The notes beneath the pieces were generated by a model. That model saw only the letters and a list, made by a program, of their open reading frames with translations. It did no database searches and was not told the origin of the DNA. Made by a program: the position numbers and the translations under genes. Below, one piece after another: positions 54,340 through 62,464 of a stretch of 64,000 nucleotides of DNA (the stretch's first letter is position 1; every line of letters starts with the position of its first letter). The DNA is from Arcobacter sp. CECT 8983 (GTDB taxonomy: Bacteria > Campylobacterota > Campylobacteria > Campylobacterales > Arcobacteraceae), in the NCBI RefSeq assembly GCF_004118855.1, contig NZ_PDKF01000002.1, forward strand, positions 324,689 through 388,688. Reading direction: 5' to 3'.

Positions 54340-54491
54340 TAGTTTTTGTATTCACCAGTATTTGGGTTTACCGTGTGAGGCATCTTCCAAGTTCCATCAC
54401 TATCTTTTACTGGTCTTTTTAAAGTAATTTTATAGTGAGTTCTTCTCTTAGCTGCTCTAGTATGAGATACTCTTCTCTTAGGTACTGCCAT
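54339..54491 (-). CDS. rpmF: 50S ribosomal protein L32
   Basis: 50 residues: [20 protein letters not shown] at the N-terminus, then [17 protein letters not shown]. The zinc-binding cysteines of many L32 proteins are absent, as in the C-minus paralogue type. It has AGGAG before the ATG. It sits between the DUF177 gene and plsX, the classical yceD-rpmF-plsX-fabH order. Confidence 0.96.
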   Translation of the reverse strand: MAVPKRRVSHTRAAKRRTHYKITLKRPVKDSDGTWKMPHTVNPNTGEYKN

Positions 54492-54505
54492 AATATTCTC
54501 CTTAT

Positions 54506-54886
54506 TTAATATTCTTTATCGACTAATTCAATATCTGTACAATTATTGCAGATATGATAGTCACTGTATATAGATGATAATTCACTTTCAATAATTTCAT
54601 CAAAGTTTATCATATGGTCATCTATTTCTATTACTAAGTCATCTGACTCAGAGGATTCATTCTTGAAAATACCATCACTTATCAAGAAATTAAACTCTTC
54701 CTCTAAAGTAACAGTATCGTCTTCACCACATCTTGCACATTGAACTGTAGTTTTACCATTTAAAGTGCTGTCTATTTTGACTAAAGATGGCGATATTTTA
54801 CAAAAAGTACCTTCAATTTTAACTGAATCGAACTGGGCACTAAAGTTTTTAGGGCTTTGTGGTACTTTTCTAAATTCTATTTTCAT
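54506..54886 (-). CDS. yceD: YceD/DUF177-family protein
   Basis: 126 residues. An acidic protein with the metal-ligand pairs CARC near residue 54 and CNNC near residue 115, and a central segment [14 protein letters not shown]. In other bacteria YceD (DUF177) is required for 23S rRNA accumulation, and its gene is linked with rpmF as here. The exact role is unsettled. Confidence 0.87.
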   Translation of the reverse strand: MKIEFRKVPQSPKNFSAQFDSVKIEGTFCKISPSLVKIDSTLNGKTTVQCARCGEDDTVTLEEEFNFLISDGIFKNESSESDDLVIEIDDHMINFDEIIESELSSIYSDYHICNNCTDIELVDKEY

Positions 54887-54904
54887 TTAAAATATGAACT
54901 ATTC

Positions 54905-55318
54905 TTAGCAAATTTCTCTGTCAGAGAAGAAAAATTTAATTTCGATAGCTGCATTTTCTAAAGAATCTGAACCGTGTACTGCATTTGCATCAATTGATTC
55001 AGCGAAATCAGCTCTGATTGTACCAGCTGCTGCTTCTTTAGGGTTAGTTGCACCCATTAAGTCTCTGTTTTTAGCCATTGCGTCTTCACCTTCTAAAACA
55101 GAAACAACAACTGGTCCAGAAATCATGAATTCAACTAATTCACCAAAGAAAGGTCTTTCTGCGTGAACTGCATAAAATGCTTCAGCATCTGCTTTAGATA
55201 ACTGTACTTTTTTTGTTGCAGCAATTCTTAATCCGTTTGATTCAAATCTGTCTAAGATTTTTCCTACAACGTTTTTAGCTACTGCATCAGGTTTAATGAT
55301 TGATAACGTTTGTTCCAT
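54905..55318 (-). CDS. ndk: Nucleoside diphosphate kinase
   Basis: Transfers the terminal phosphate between nucleoside tri- and diphosphates. 137 residues from ATG 55318, with AGGAA just upstream; an in-frame start five codons earlier lies in that site. [39 protein letters not shown], and the phospho-His in [16 protein letters not shown] near residue 118 are all present. It opens the ndk-yceD-rpmF-plsX-fabH run. Confidence 0.97.
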   Translation of the reverse strand: MEQTLSIIKPDAVAKNVVGKILDRFESNGLRIAATKKVQLSKADAEAFYAVHAERPFFGELVEFMISGPVVVSVLEGEDAMAKNRDLMGATNPKEAAAGTIRADFAESIDANAVHGSDSLENAAIEIKFFFSDREIC

Positions 55319-55351
55319 TGGTATTTTCCTCATTTATTTTTTAAGTCGCGG

Positions 55352-55357
55352 ATTATA
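55352..55357 (-). promoter_or_regulatory. -10 box for the ndk operon
   Basis: TATAAT on the minus strand, preceded by TTTTAGG, 34 bp before the ndk ATG. It follows the ferredoxin terminator directly. Confidence 0.6.
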
Positions 55358-55367
55358 CCTAAAAAAT

Positions 55368-55402
55368 AAAAAAAAGGCAAGTAGTAAAAAATACCACTTA
55401 CC
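55368..55402 (-). terminator. Rho-independent terminator after the ferredoxin gene
   Basis: On the minus strand GGTAAGTGGTA pairs with TACTACTTGCC (11 bp with two G-U), loop TTTTT, followed by eight T. It separates ferredoxin from ndk. Confidence 0.88.
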
Positions 55403-55444
55403 TTATATAGTAAAATTATATATAATTATATTGAAAATTAGTTA

Positions 55445-55720
55445 TTAATCTTCAACGCAAGGTTCACCTTCAGTCATACCTTCTCTAACTGGTTGAGCTG
55501 CACCATCTCTTGCATCCCATACGATACATCCTTCAGTAGGACATGCTTCTGCACATGCAGGTTCATCATTGTCACCAATACATTCAGTACATGTTTGAGG
55601 GTTTACATAATAAATATCTTCACCTGTTGGATTCTCATCGTTATCAACAATTGATTCAGTTGGACATTCATCTAAACATGCATCGCAATTAATACAAATA
55701 TCTGTAATCTTAACTGCCAT
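55445..55720 (-). CDS. 2[4Fe-4S] ferredoxin
   Basis: 91 residues. Cluster motif 1 ICINCDACLDECP (CxxCxxxC...CP) at the N-terminus; motif 2 CTECIGDNDEPACAEACP has the longer CxxC-x8-CxxxC spacing of the YfhL/Alvin-type ferredoxins. A short acidic C-terminal extension contains a final Cys (EGEPCVED). Low-potential electron carrier, commonly the partner of 2-oxoacid oxidoreductases in Campylobacterota. AAGGAG ribosome-binding site. Divergent from the peroxiredoxin. Confidence 0.94.
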   Translation of the reverse strand: MAVKITDICINCDACLDECPTESIVDNDENPTGEDIYYVNPQTCTECIGDNDEPACAEACPTEGCIVWDARDGAAQPVREGMTEGEPCVED

Positions 55721-55859
55721 TTATAACTCCTTGTTAAATTTAAGAAACTTTAGCACAGTAATAATAAATTTATCTTTAAGTCTTTATATTATTAAAAAAC
55801 CCACAGAATGGTAGTTTAATGAAAATAATAACAACTATCAAATAGTAAAAGTATATAAA

Positions 55860-55960
55860 ACAAATTATTTGGATAAAAATTTTCCTAAAATAAAACTTAT
55901 CTTAAATTTTAAACTTTATCTATACTCTTATTATTAGTTTCAAATAATTTGTACTATAAT
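55860..55960 (+). promoter_or_regulatory. Peroxiredoxin promoter with a distant 12-bp inverted repeat
   Basis: TATAAT lies at 55955-55960, 35 bp before the ATG. CAAATAATTTGT (55941-55952) sits directly ahead of it, and its exact inverse ACAAATTATTTG lies at 55860-55871. The two arms are about 70 bp apart, too far for a stable hairpin but suited to two bound regulator dimers or a loop. The remaining 140 bp toward the ferredoxin gene hold nothing I can name. Confidence 0.5.
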
Positions 55961-55995
55961 TTTATCACAAATAAATTTTAATAAAAGGAAATTAC

Positions 55996-56592
55996 ATGTT
56001 AGTTACAAAAAAAGCTCCAGATTTCACAGCTACAGCAGTACTTGCTGATGGTCAAATTGTTGAAGATTTTAACCTATATGATAACATTGGTGAGAAAGGT
56101 GCGGTATTATTTTTCTATCCATTAGATTTTACATTCGTTTGTCCTTCAGAAATTATCGCATTCTCTAAAAGAATTGAAGAATTCACTTCAAGAGGTATCA
56201 ATGTAATTGGTGTTTCTGTTGACTCTCAATTCTCTCACTTTGCATGGAGAGAAACTGCTGTTGAAAATGGTGGAATTGGAAGAATCAAATATCCACTAGT
56301 TGCAGACTTAAGCAAACAAATTTCAAAAGATTATGATGTATTATTCGGTGAGTCTGTAGCATTAAGAGGATCATTCTTAATTGACAAAGATGGAACTATT
56401 AGACATGCAGTAATTAATGATTTACCATTAGGAAGAAACATTGACGAAATGATCAGAATGGTAGATACAATGTTATTTACTAATGAGCACGGTGAAGTTT
56501 GTCCTGCAGGATGGAACAAAGGTGATGAAGGTATGAAACCATCTACTGAAGGTGTAGCAGAGTACTTAGGTAAAAACGAAGGTAACTTATAA
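55996..56592 (+). CDS. Typical 2-Cys peroxiredoxin (AhpC/TSA)
   Basis: Reduces hydrogen peroxide and organic peroxides. 198 residues. Peroxidatic Cys in FYPLDFTFVCPSEIIAFS near residue 49, resolving Cys in GEVCPAGWNKGDEGM near residue 169, and the GGIGRIKYPLVADL segment (GGxG motif of sensitive 2-Cys enzymes). Length matches the family. It is the homologue of the Helicobacter/Campylobacter TsaA/AhpC enzyme. Divergent from ferredoxin, with an inverted repeat around its promoter. Confidence 0.95.
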   Translation: MLVTKKAPDFTATAVLADGQIVEDFNLYDNIGEKGAVLFFYPLDFTFVCPSEIIAFSKRIEEFTSRGINVIGVSVDSQFSHFAWRETAVENGGIGRIKYPLVADLSKQISKDYDVLFGESVALRGSFLIDKDGTIRHAVINDLPLGRNIDEMIRMVDTMLFTNEHGEVCPAGWNKGDEGMKPSTEGVAEYLGKNEGNL

Positions 56593-56600
56593 TATCTTTT

Positions 56601-56630
56601 AAAGATGCCTCTTTAAGGCATCTTTACCTT
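56601..56630 (+). terminator. Terminator after the peroxiredoxin gene
   Basis: AAAGATGCC (56601-56609) pairs perfectly with GGCATCTTT (56617-56625), loop TCTTTAA, followed by ACCTTTTG. Confidence 0.75.
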
Positions 56631-56755
56631 TTGTAATATTTAATTTCTTGACTTTTTTTTAAATAAACACTAAAATAACATTATAAAAATTCTTAATAAC
56701 ACTACATAACTACATAACTTTATATATGTAATTCTATAAAAGGCAAAATATACTT

Positions 56756-58087
56756 ATGGAAGAGTCAAAAACTCAATCTAAATCAAAATCTGCTAATAAT
56801 GGCAGAAAAACAAGAACTCACGTACCCGTAGAGGGCTTTAAAATTGAACAACTTAGGGAACTCCCTTTAGAAGAACTTCTTAAAATAGCAAAAGACTTAG
56901 AAGTAGAAAACCCACAAGAACTTAAAAGACAAGACTTAATGTTTAACATTTTAAAATCACAAATTGACCAAGGTGGTTTTATTCTGTTTACAGGAATTCT
57001 TGAAATTAAAGATGGTGGATTTGGTTTCTTAAGAGCCATGGATGGAAACTTCTCTGATACTTCAAATGATTCTTATGTTTCTGCAACGCAAATTAGAAAA
57101 TTTGCATTAAGAACAGGGGATATTGTAAGCGGACAAGTTAGACCACCAAACAAAGACAGTGAAAAATATAATGCTTTATTAAAAATTGAAGCTATTAATT
57201 ACCTACCAATCAACGAATCAAAAAACAGACCTTTATTTGATAACTTAACTCCTTTATACTCAACAGAGAGATTTAAATTTGAGTATGACCAAACAAGAAT
57301 GACAGGTAGAATGTTAGACCTTTTTGCTCCAATGGGTAAAGGACAAAGAGGACTTATCGTTGCACCTCCAAAAACTGGTAAAACTGAATTATTAAAAGAG
57401 TTAGCTCATGGTATTACTAGAAATCATCCTGATACTCACTTAATGGTTCTATTAATTGATGAAAGACCTGAAGAGGTAACAGATATGCAAAGGTCAGTTA
57501 AAGGTGAAGTTTATTCTTCTACTTTTGATTTACCAGCACATAATCATGTAAGGGTTGCAGAAATTGTTATTGAAAAAGCAAAAAGACTTGTAGAGATGAA
57601 AAAAGATGTTGTAATCTTACTTGATTCTATTACAAGACTAGCAAGAGCATACAATACAGTTACTCCAAGTTCTGGTAAAGTACTTTCTGGTGGTGTTGAT
57701 GCAAATGCATTACATAAACCAAAAAGATTCTTTGGTGCGGCAAGAAATATAGAAGAGGGTGGTTCTTTAACTATTATCTCAACAGCACTTATTGAAACTG
57801 GTTCAAAAATGGATGAAGTTATTTTTGAAGAGTTCAAAGGTACTGGTAATAGTGAAGTTGTATTATCTAGAAATGCAGCAAATAGAAGAGTATATCCAGC
57901 TCTTGATATTATTAAATCAGGAACAAGAAAAGAAGAGTTACTTCTTACACCTGAGATTTTACAAAAAACTTGGATTTTAAGAAATGCAATTGGTTCTATG
58001 GATGAAGTAGAAGCACTTAAATTCTTATATTCAAAAATGCAAAAAACTAAAAACAATGAAGAGTTTTTCGCAGGGATGAATGAGTAG
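56756..58087 (+). CDS. rho: Transcription termination factor Rho
   Basis: Hexameric RNA-dependent ATPase. 443 residues. A basic N-terminal extension of about 30 residues ([13 protein letters not shown]), then the Rho N-domain, the RNA-binding cold-shock-like domain ([20 protein letters not shown] near residue 92), Walker [11 protein letters not shown] near residue 203, and Walker [17 protein letters not shown] near residue 285. The Q-loop/R-loop region [20 protein letters not shown] follows. Length is normal. A strong terminator follows. Confidence 0.97.
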   Translation: MEESKTQSKSKSANNGRKTRTHVPVEGFKIEQLRELPLEELLKIAKDLEVENPQELKRQDLMFNILKSQIDQGGFILFTGILEIKDGGFGFLRAMDGNFSDTSNDSYVSATQIRKFALRTGDIVSGQVRPPNKDSEKYNALLKIEAINYLPINESKNRPLFDNLTPLYSTERFKFEYDQTRMTGRMLDLFAPMGKGQRGLIVAPPKTGKTELLKELAHGITRNHPDTHLMVLLIDERPEEVTDMQRSVKGEVYSSTFDLPAHNHVRVAEIVIEKAKRLVEMKKDVVILLDSITRLARAYNTVTPSSGKVLSGGVDANALHKPKRFFGAARNIEEGGSLTIISTALIETGSKMDEVIFEEFKGTGNSEVVLSRNAANRRVYPALDIIKSGTRKEELLLTPEILQKTWILRNAIGSMDEVEALKFLYSKMQKTKNNEEFFAGMNE

Positions 58088-58095
58088 AAAAATGT

Positions 58096-58121
58096 AGTCC
58101 CAAAAGGGGCTGCTTTTTTTT
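58096..58121 (+). terminator. Rho-independent terminator after rho
   Basis: AGTCCC pairs with GGGGCT around AAAA, followed by GC and eight T. The region beyond it to 58260 is AT-rich and holds only the metN promoter. Confidence 0.88.
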
Positions 58122-58229
58122 ATTCATAATCCTAAGTATAATAATCAAGATTAAAAGACTAGGTATTCTTAAATAAATATCAAAATTATAAATAAGTTGC
58201 CCTTTTAATACTTGTTTTATGCTTTTTTG

Positions 58230-58235
58230 TATAAT
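58230..58235 (+). promoter_or_regulatory. -10 box for metNIQ
   Basis: TATAAT 25 bp before the metN ATG. I looked for a SAM riboswitch in the 173-bp leader and saw no matching stem structure. Confidence 0.6.
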
Positions 58236-58260
58236 ATTCGGCCAGAAATAAGGACTTGTT

Positions 58261-59217
58261 ATGATAACTATTAAAAATCTAAATAAATTTTATGGTAGTA
58301 CAAAAGTTTTAAATGATATATCAATTGATATCAAAGAAGGTGAAATTTTTGCTATTGTAGGACACAGTGGCGCTGGAAAATCTACACTTTTAAGATGTAT
58401 AAATGGACTTGAAGACTATAGTGATGGTTCATTAAGAGTAAATGATAAAGAGATTAAAACACTTGATAAAAACAGTTTAAGAGAGTTTAGAAAAAAAATT
58501 GGAATGATTTTTCAACATTTTTCACTAATTCAAAGAAAAACTGTATATGAAAATGTTGCATTACCTATGCAACTTTGGGGATATAGCAAAAAAGAGATTG
58601 ATAAAAAAGTAAATGATTTATTAGCTCTTGTTGGATTAAAAAATAAGCTAAACTCATATCCAAGTCAATTAAGTGGAGGACAAAAACAGCGTGTTGCTAT
58701 TGCTAGAGCATTAACTTTAGACCCAGAAGTTTTATTATCAGATGAAGCAACATCTGCCCTTGACCCAAATACTACTACTTCAATTTTAAATCTTTTAAAA
58801 GAGATTAATGAAAAGCTTAACATTACTATTGTAATTGTTACTCATGAGATGGAAGTTGTAAAACAAATAGCACAAAAAGCACTTCTTTTAGAGCATGGAA
58901 ATATCATTGGTTTTGATGATACTGAAGAGTTGTTTTTAAAGCCTGATGAAAAGATGAAACACTTCTTAGGTGAAAGTGAAGTTGTACCTGCTCAAGGTAT
59001 AAATATTAAACTCTATTTTCCAAAAGATAATGCTTATCAATCTTTTATCACCAAAATGGCAAGAGAGTTAGATATGGACTTTAATATTGTATGGGGAAAA
59101 CTTGAAGAGATTAATACTCATATTGTAGGAAATATGGTTATTAATATTGAAGAAGAGAATCAACAAATAGTAATTGATTATATAAAAGAGCATGATATTG
59201 TATGGGAGGTATTATAA
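58261..59217 (+). CDS. metN: Methionine ABC transporter ATP-binding protein
   Basis: 318 residues. Walker [17 protein letters not shown] near residue 34, signature [15 protein letters not shown] near residue 138, Walker [14 protein letters not shown] near residue 158, and the H-loop VTHEMEVV near residue 197. The last about 75 residues are the NIL domain that binds methionine and inhibits transport (trans-inhibition). The stop TAA shares one base with the metI start. Confidence 0.95.
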   Translation: MITIKNLNKFYGSTKVLNDISIDIKEGEIFAIVGHSGAGKSTLLRCINGLEDYSDGSLRVNDKEIKTLDKNSLREFRKKIGMIFQHFSLIQRKTVYENVALPMQLWGYSKKEIDKKVNDLLALVGLKNKLNSYPSQLSGGQKQRVAIARALTLDPEVLLSDEATSALDPNTTTSILNLLKEINEKLNITIVIVTHEMEVVKQIAQKALLLEHGNIIGFDDTEELFLKPDEKMKHFLGESEVVPAQGINIKLYFPKDNAYQSFITKMARELDMDFNIVWGKLEEINTHIVGNMVINIEEENQQIVIDYIKEHDIVWEVL

Positions 59218-59855
59218 TGGTTGATATTTTATTACCAGCACTTGGTGAAACTGTATATATGTCATTTGTATCTACTTTTTTTGCAGTAATAATTGGATTT
59301 TTCCTTGCAATTATTCTAATTCTTACTTCAAAAGATGGATTAAGAGAAAATCTAAAATTATATACAATATTAGATGTTGTAATTAATACTTTAAGGTCTT
59401 TCCCTTTTATAATATTAATGATTGTATTATTTCCTCTTACAAAGTTTTTAATAGGAAAAAGTATTGGTACAACAGCTGCTATAATTCCTCTTACGATTGG
59501 AGCTGCTCCTTTTATTGCAAGATTAATTGAAAGTGCATTTAAAGAAGTGGATAGAGGTGTTGTTGAAGCTGCAAAATCATTTGGTGCAAGTGATTGGCAA
59601 ATTATTTTTAAAGTAATGTTTGTAGAAGCAATGCCAAGTATTATTTCTGCTATTACTTTGACTTTAATTACAGTTATAGGTTTTTCTGCAATGGCAGGAG
59701 CTGTTGGTGGTGGAGGTTTAGGAGATGTAGCTATTAAATATGGATACTACAGATTCCAAACGGACACAATGTTATATACAGTAGTTATACTGATTGCTTT
59801 AGTTCAATTAGTACAAAGTACTGGTGATTATATTTATAAAATTACTAAAAAATAA
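59217..59855 (+). CDS. metI: Methionine ABC transporter permease
   Basis: 212 residues from ATG 59217, 7 bases after GGGAGG; an in-frame GTG-like upstream start would overlap metN further. About five membrane helices. The EAA loop is EAAKSFGASDWQIIFKVMF near residue 122-140, contacting MetN. AMAGAVGGGGLGDVAIKYGY is typical of MetI. Confidence 0.95.
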   Translation: MVDILLPALGETVYMSFVSTFFAVIIGFFLAIILILTSKDGLRENLKLYTILDVVINTLRSFPFIILMIVLFPLTKFLIGKSIGTTAAIIPLTIGAAPFIARLIESAFKEVDRGVVEAAKSFGASDWQIIFKVMFVEAMPSIISAITLTLITVIGFSAMAGAVGGGGLGDVAIKYGYYRFQTDTMLYTVVILIALVQLVQSTGDYIYKITKK

Positions 59856-59867
59856 GAAAGGATATAC

Positions 59868-60674
59868 ATGTTAAAAAACATTTTAAAATTAGTATTACTT
59901 GGTGCTGTTGCATTAGGTTTTGTTGCTTGCACAGGTTCTGAAGAACCAAAAGAAGAGGCTAAAAAAGTTATTAAAGTTGGAGCTACTCCAGTTCCACATG
60001 CAGAGATTTTAGAAGTTGTAAAACCACTTTTAAAAGAAAAAGGTTATGAGTTAGAAATTGTTGAGTTTACTGATTATGTTACTCCAAATATCGCAGTTGA
60101 TGAAGGTGAGTTAGATGCAAACTTCTTCCAACATACTCCATATTTATTAGAGTTTAACAAATCTAAAAATACAAAATTAGTTAAAACTGTAAATGTTCAC
60201 TTAGAGCCAATGGGATTATATTCAAATAAAATCAAATCTATAGATGAATTACAAGATGGTGCAACTATTGCAGTGCCAAATGACCCAACAAATGGAAGTA
60301 GAGCTTTAGACGTATTAGTTAAAGAAGGTTTATTAAAATTCAAAGATGTTCAGTTTAAAACTGCAATTGATATTATTGAAAACCCAAAAAACTTAAAAAT
60401 CAAAGAGTTAGATGCTCCTCAATTACCAAGAGTACTTGATGAAGTAGATGCTGCGATTATTAATACAAACTATGCTTTAGCAGCGGATTTAAATCCTACT
60501 AAAGATGCATTAGTAATTGAGTCAAAAGATTCTCCATATGCTAATATTTTAGTAGTAAGAGAAGGTAATGAAAATAAAGATTATATCAAAGCATTAGATG
60601 AAGCGTTAACATCAAAAGAAGTTAAAGATTTTATTGCTAAAAAATATAAAGGTTCTATTGTAGAAGCTTTCTAA
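59868..60674 (+). CDS. metQ: Methionine-binding lipoprotein MetQ
   Basis: 268 residues with lipoprotein signal (lipobox GFVAC near residue 21). The NlpA/MetQ family pattern is clear: KVGATPVPHAEILEVVKPLL near residue 37, YVTPNIAVDEGELDANFFQH, HLEPMGLYSNKIKSIDEL, and DAAIINTNYALAADLNP near residue 188. It delivers methionine (L or D) to MetNI. The operon order metN-metI-metQ is standard. A long hairpin terminator follows. Confidence 0.95.
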   Translation: MLKNILKLVLLGAVALGFVACTGSEEPKEEAKKVIKVGATPVPHAEILEVVKPLLKEKGYELEIVEFTDYVTPNIAVDEGELDANFFQHTPYLLEFNKSKNTKLVKTVNVHLEPMGLYSNKIKSIDELQDGATIAVPNDPTNGSRALDVLVKEGLLKFKDVQFKTAIDIIENPKNLKIKELDAPQLPRVLDEVDAAIINTNYALAADLNPTKDALVIESKDSPYANILVVREGNENKDYIKALDEALTSKEVKDFIAKKYKGSIVEAF

Positions 60675-60677
60675 TAT

Positions 60678-60702
60678 AAAAGAAGGAAATTTTCCTTCTT
60701 TT
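60678..60702. terminator. Terminator after metQ
   Basis: AAAAGAAGGAA pairs perfectly with TTCCTTCTTTT around a 3-base loop (60678-60702). It is symmetric, so it can also serve the small minus-strand gene whose stop codon (60701) it touches. Confidence 0.85.
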
Positions 60703-60796
60703 ATTTTTCCTTTACAAACATATTTATTACATATGTGACGGCTGTAAATGCTACTAAACTCAAAACCACAAACATCAAAATCTCACTAATAAACAT
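60701..60796 (-). CDS. 31-residue single-helix membrane peptide
   Basis: A frame too short for usual gene callers: it starts MFISEILMFVVLSLVAFTAV and ends NMFVKEK. There is one membrane helix with a short basic tail. AAAGGAA lies 5 bases ahead of the ATG, TATACT (minus strand, 60850-60855) is a reasonable -10, a palindromic operator lies between them, and a terminator follows. These four signals together make it a likely gene. The family is unknown; such peptides often act as subunits of membrane complexes or transporters. Confidence 0.58.
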   Translation of the reverse strand: MFISEILMFVVLSLVAFTAVTYVINMFVKEK

Positions 60797-60824
60797 GACA
60801 ATTCCTTTGCATATCTTTTAATAA

Positions 60825-60855
60825 ATGAATGCTCATTCATAAAGTAAGCAGTATA
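60825..60855 (-). promoter_or_regulatory. Promoter and palindromic operator of the small membrane peptide gene
   Basis: ATGAATG and CATTCAT around CT form a 16-bp palindrome (60825-60840), the shape of a TetR-family operator. It lies about 9 bases downstream of the -10 box TATACT (complement of 60850-60855), close to the likely transcription start, so bound protein would repress. No tetR-like gene is present in the window. Confidence 0.5.
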
Positions 60856-60878
60856 AAGAAAATTGCTTTATATAACTC

Positions 60879-61541
60879 TTAAGTAGTTTTAAAAACTTTT
60901 GAATATTGTTCTAATCTAAAATCAAAAGTAGTATAGTTTGGATTTTGTAATTTTCTTTCTTTGAATAGTTTATTTGAACCAATATATCTATTTGCTGCAT
61001 TTGATGGAGAAGTTAAAGAAATAGTTTTGATTTGTCTATTATCAAAGAAAAATTTATGCTCTTTTGGAATATCAGAAGATACTAGCTCAAATTTTATTTT
61101 TTGCTTTTTTAATATCTGTCTCAAAAAATATTCTGGACCATTTTTGGAATTTCCTCCTGTGAAAATAAGAGTATCGATATTTTTATATTCATATAAATAG
61201 TTAAGTATATCTCTTAAAATGATTTCACTCATTCCTAAATCACTTGCATTTATCTTTTCTCTTTTGCATGATTCAACAATATCACAAATACCAATTTGGT
61301 TTTTATCTAAAAACTCTTTTCTCATAGTTATAGCTTCTTTTGATTGATTGTAAATCAAATTTAGAGAAAAAATTTCATCTAAACATTTCCACAAAAGCCC
61401 ATCTTGTGAACCATAACAAAAGTCAACATCATTTTGTTTAAACTCTCTTGTACAAAATCTTGGTGGAGGTAAAGTACCTACAATAATCTTTTTTGTATCT
61501 TTATTTAAATAAGGTTTATACGGATGAAAGTGATGAAACAA
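60879..61541 (-). CDS. Uracil-DNA-glycosylase-superfamily-like protein
   Basis: 220 residues. KIIVGTLPPPRFCTR near residue 18 resembles the motif A loop (G-x-x-P) of UDG enzymes, YGSQDGLLWKCLDEIF gives the Tyr/Gly region, NQIGICDIVESCKRE near residue 90 the central strand, and ISLTSPSNAANRYIG near residue 177 resembles the DNA-intercalation loop (L-x-S-P-S). The usual catalytic Asp or Asn after the G-x-x-P loop is not obvious, so the activity is uncertain. Soluble, single gene. Confidence 0.6.
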   Translation of the reverse strand: MFHHFHPYKPYLNKDTKKIIVGTLPPPRFCTREFKQNDVDFCYGSQDGLLWKCLDEIFSLNLIYNQSKEAITMRKEFLDKNQIGICDIVESCKREKINASDLGMSEIILRDILNYLYEYKNIDTLIFTGGNSKNGPEYFLRQILKKQKIKFELVSSDIPKEHKFFFDNRQIKTISLTSPSNAANRYIGSNKLFKERKLQNPNYTTFDFRLEQYSKVFKTT

Positions 61542-61638
61542 GTTATTCCTTTGTCTTTTGCTAATTCTAACGTTTAAAGCTTAAAATATTAAGGCTTTAA
61601 ATATATATTATTTAACTAATTAGTTATAACTTTTTAGG

Positions 61639-61644
61639 TATAAT
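61639..61644 (+). promoter_or_regulatory. -10 box for murI-dnaX
   Basis: TATAAT preceded by TTTTTAGG, 25 bp before the murI start. Confidence 0.6.
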
Positions 61645-61669
61645 CTTTCTTATTTTATAAAGGTTTTGT

Positions 61670-62464
61670 TTGAAAGTTGGTGTGTTTGATTCAGGTCTTG
61701 GAGGTTTAACAGTAGTTCAATCTCTTGCAAACTCTTTAAAAGGGCTTGAAGTTTTTTATATAGCAGATACTTTATTTGCACCTTATGGAGAAAAAACAAA
61801 AGAACAAATTTTAAAACATAGTTTGGATATTACAAATTATTTAATAAAAGCACATGATATTGAAGCGTTAATTGTAGCTTGTAATACAGCAACATCAGCA
61901 GCAATTATAAAGCTAAGGGAAGAGTTTCCCAATTTGATTGTAATAGGAACTGAACCTGGAGTAAAACCAGCAATGCTAATAAGTGAATCTAAAAGTATTG
62001 GAGTTTTAGCTACTCCTGCTACTTTAGGTGGTGAAAAGTATCAAAAACTTTTAAAAGATTTATCTTTAGAGCATGAATTTACAGTTTATGAGCAAGCTTG
62101 CAAAGGTTTAGTAGAACAAATAGAAAATGGAAAAGTTTCCCATGTAGATACACACAAGATGTTAACTACTTGGTTAGAACCTATGAAAGAAAGAAATGTT
62201 GACACTATAGTTTTAGGTTGTACACATTATCCTTTAATTAGTCATTTAATAAAAGAGATTATGGGAGCAAATATAAAACTTATTGAGACAGGGTCAGCTA
62301 TTGCAAGAAGATTAGAAAGCTTCATTTCTAATAATATAAAAGATGAAGAAACAAAAATAAAAGTCTTTTATACAGGCAAAATAAAAAAAGATATGATAGA
62401 TATGATTTTAAAAAACTGGGAAGATGGTGGACAAATAATGGTAAGGGAACTACATGAGCAATAA
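61670..62464 (+). CDS. murI: Glutamate racemase
   Basis: Supplies D-glutamate for peptidoglycan. 264 residues from TTG 61670 after AAAGG. VGVFDSGLGGLTVVQSL at the N-terminus, LFAPYGEKTKEQI, the first catalytic Cys in LIVACNTATSAAI near residue 68, and the second in IVLGCTHYPLISHLI near residue 182 are all present. It overlaps dnaX by 11 bases. Confidence 0.96.
   Translation: MKVGVFDSGLGGLTVVQSLANSLKGLEVFYIADTLFAPYGEKTKEQILKHSLDITNYLIKAHDIEALIVACNTATSAAIIKLREEFPNLIVIGTEPGVKPAMLISESKSIGVLATPATLGGEKYQKLLKDLSLEHEFTVYEQACKGLVEQIENGKVSHVDTHKMLTTWLEPMKERNVDTIVLGCTHYPLISHLIKEIMGANIKLIETGSAIARRLESFISNNIKDEETKIKVFYTGKIKKDMIDMILKNWEDGGQIMVRELHEQ

Noticed and set aside
57544-58056. 170-codon minus-strand frame inside rho
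   Set aside because: Antisense to the conserved Rho ATPase core, with no promoter, ribosome-binding site or protein-like features.
58122-58260. SAM riboswitch ahead of metNIQ
   Set aside because: The leader is AT-rich without the paired stems or conserved core of SAM-I, II or III classes that I could recognise.
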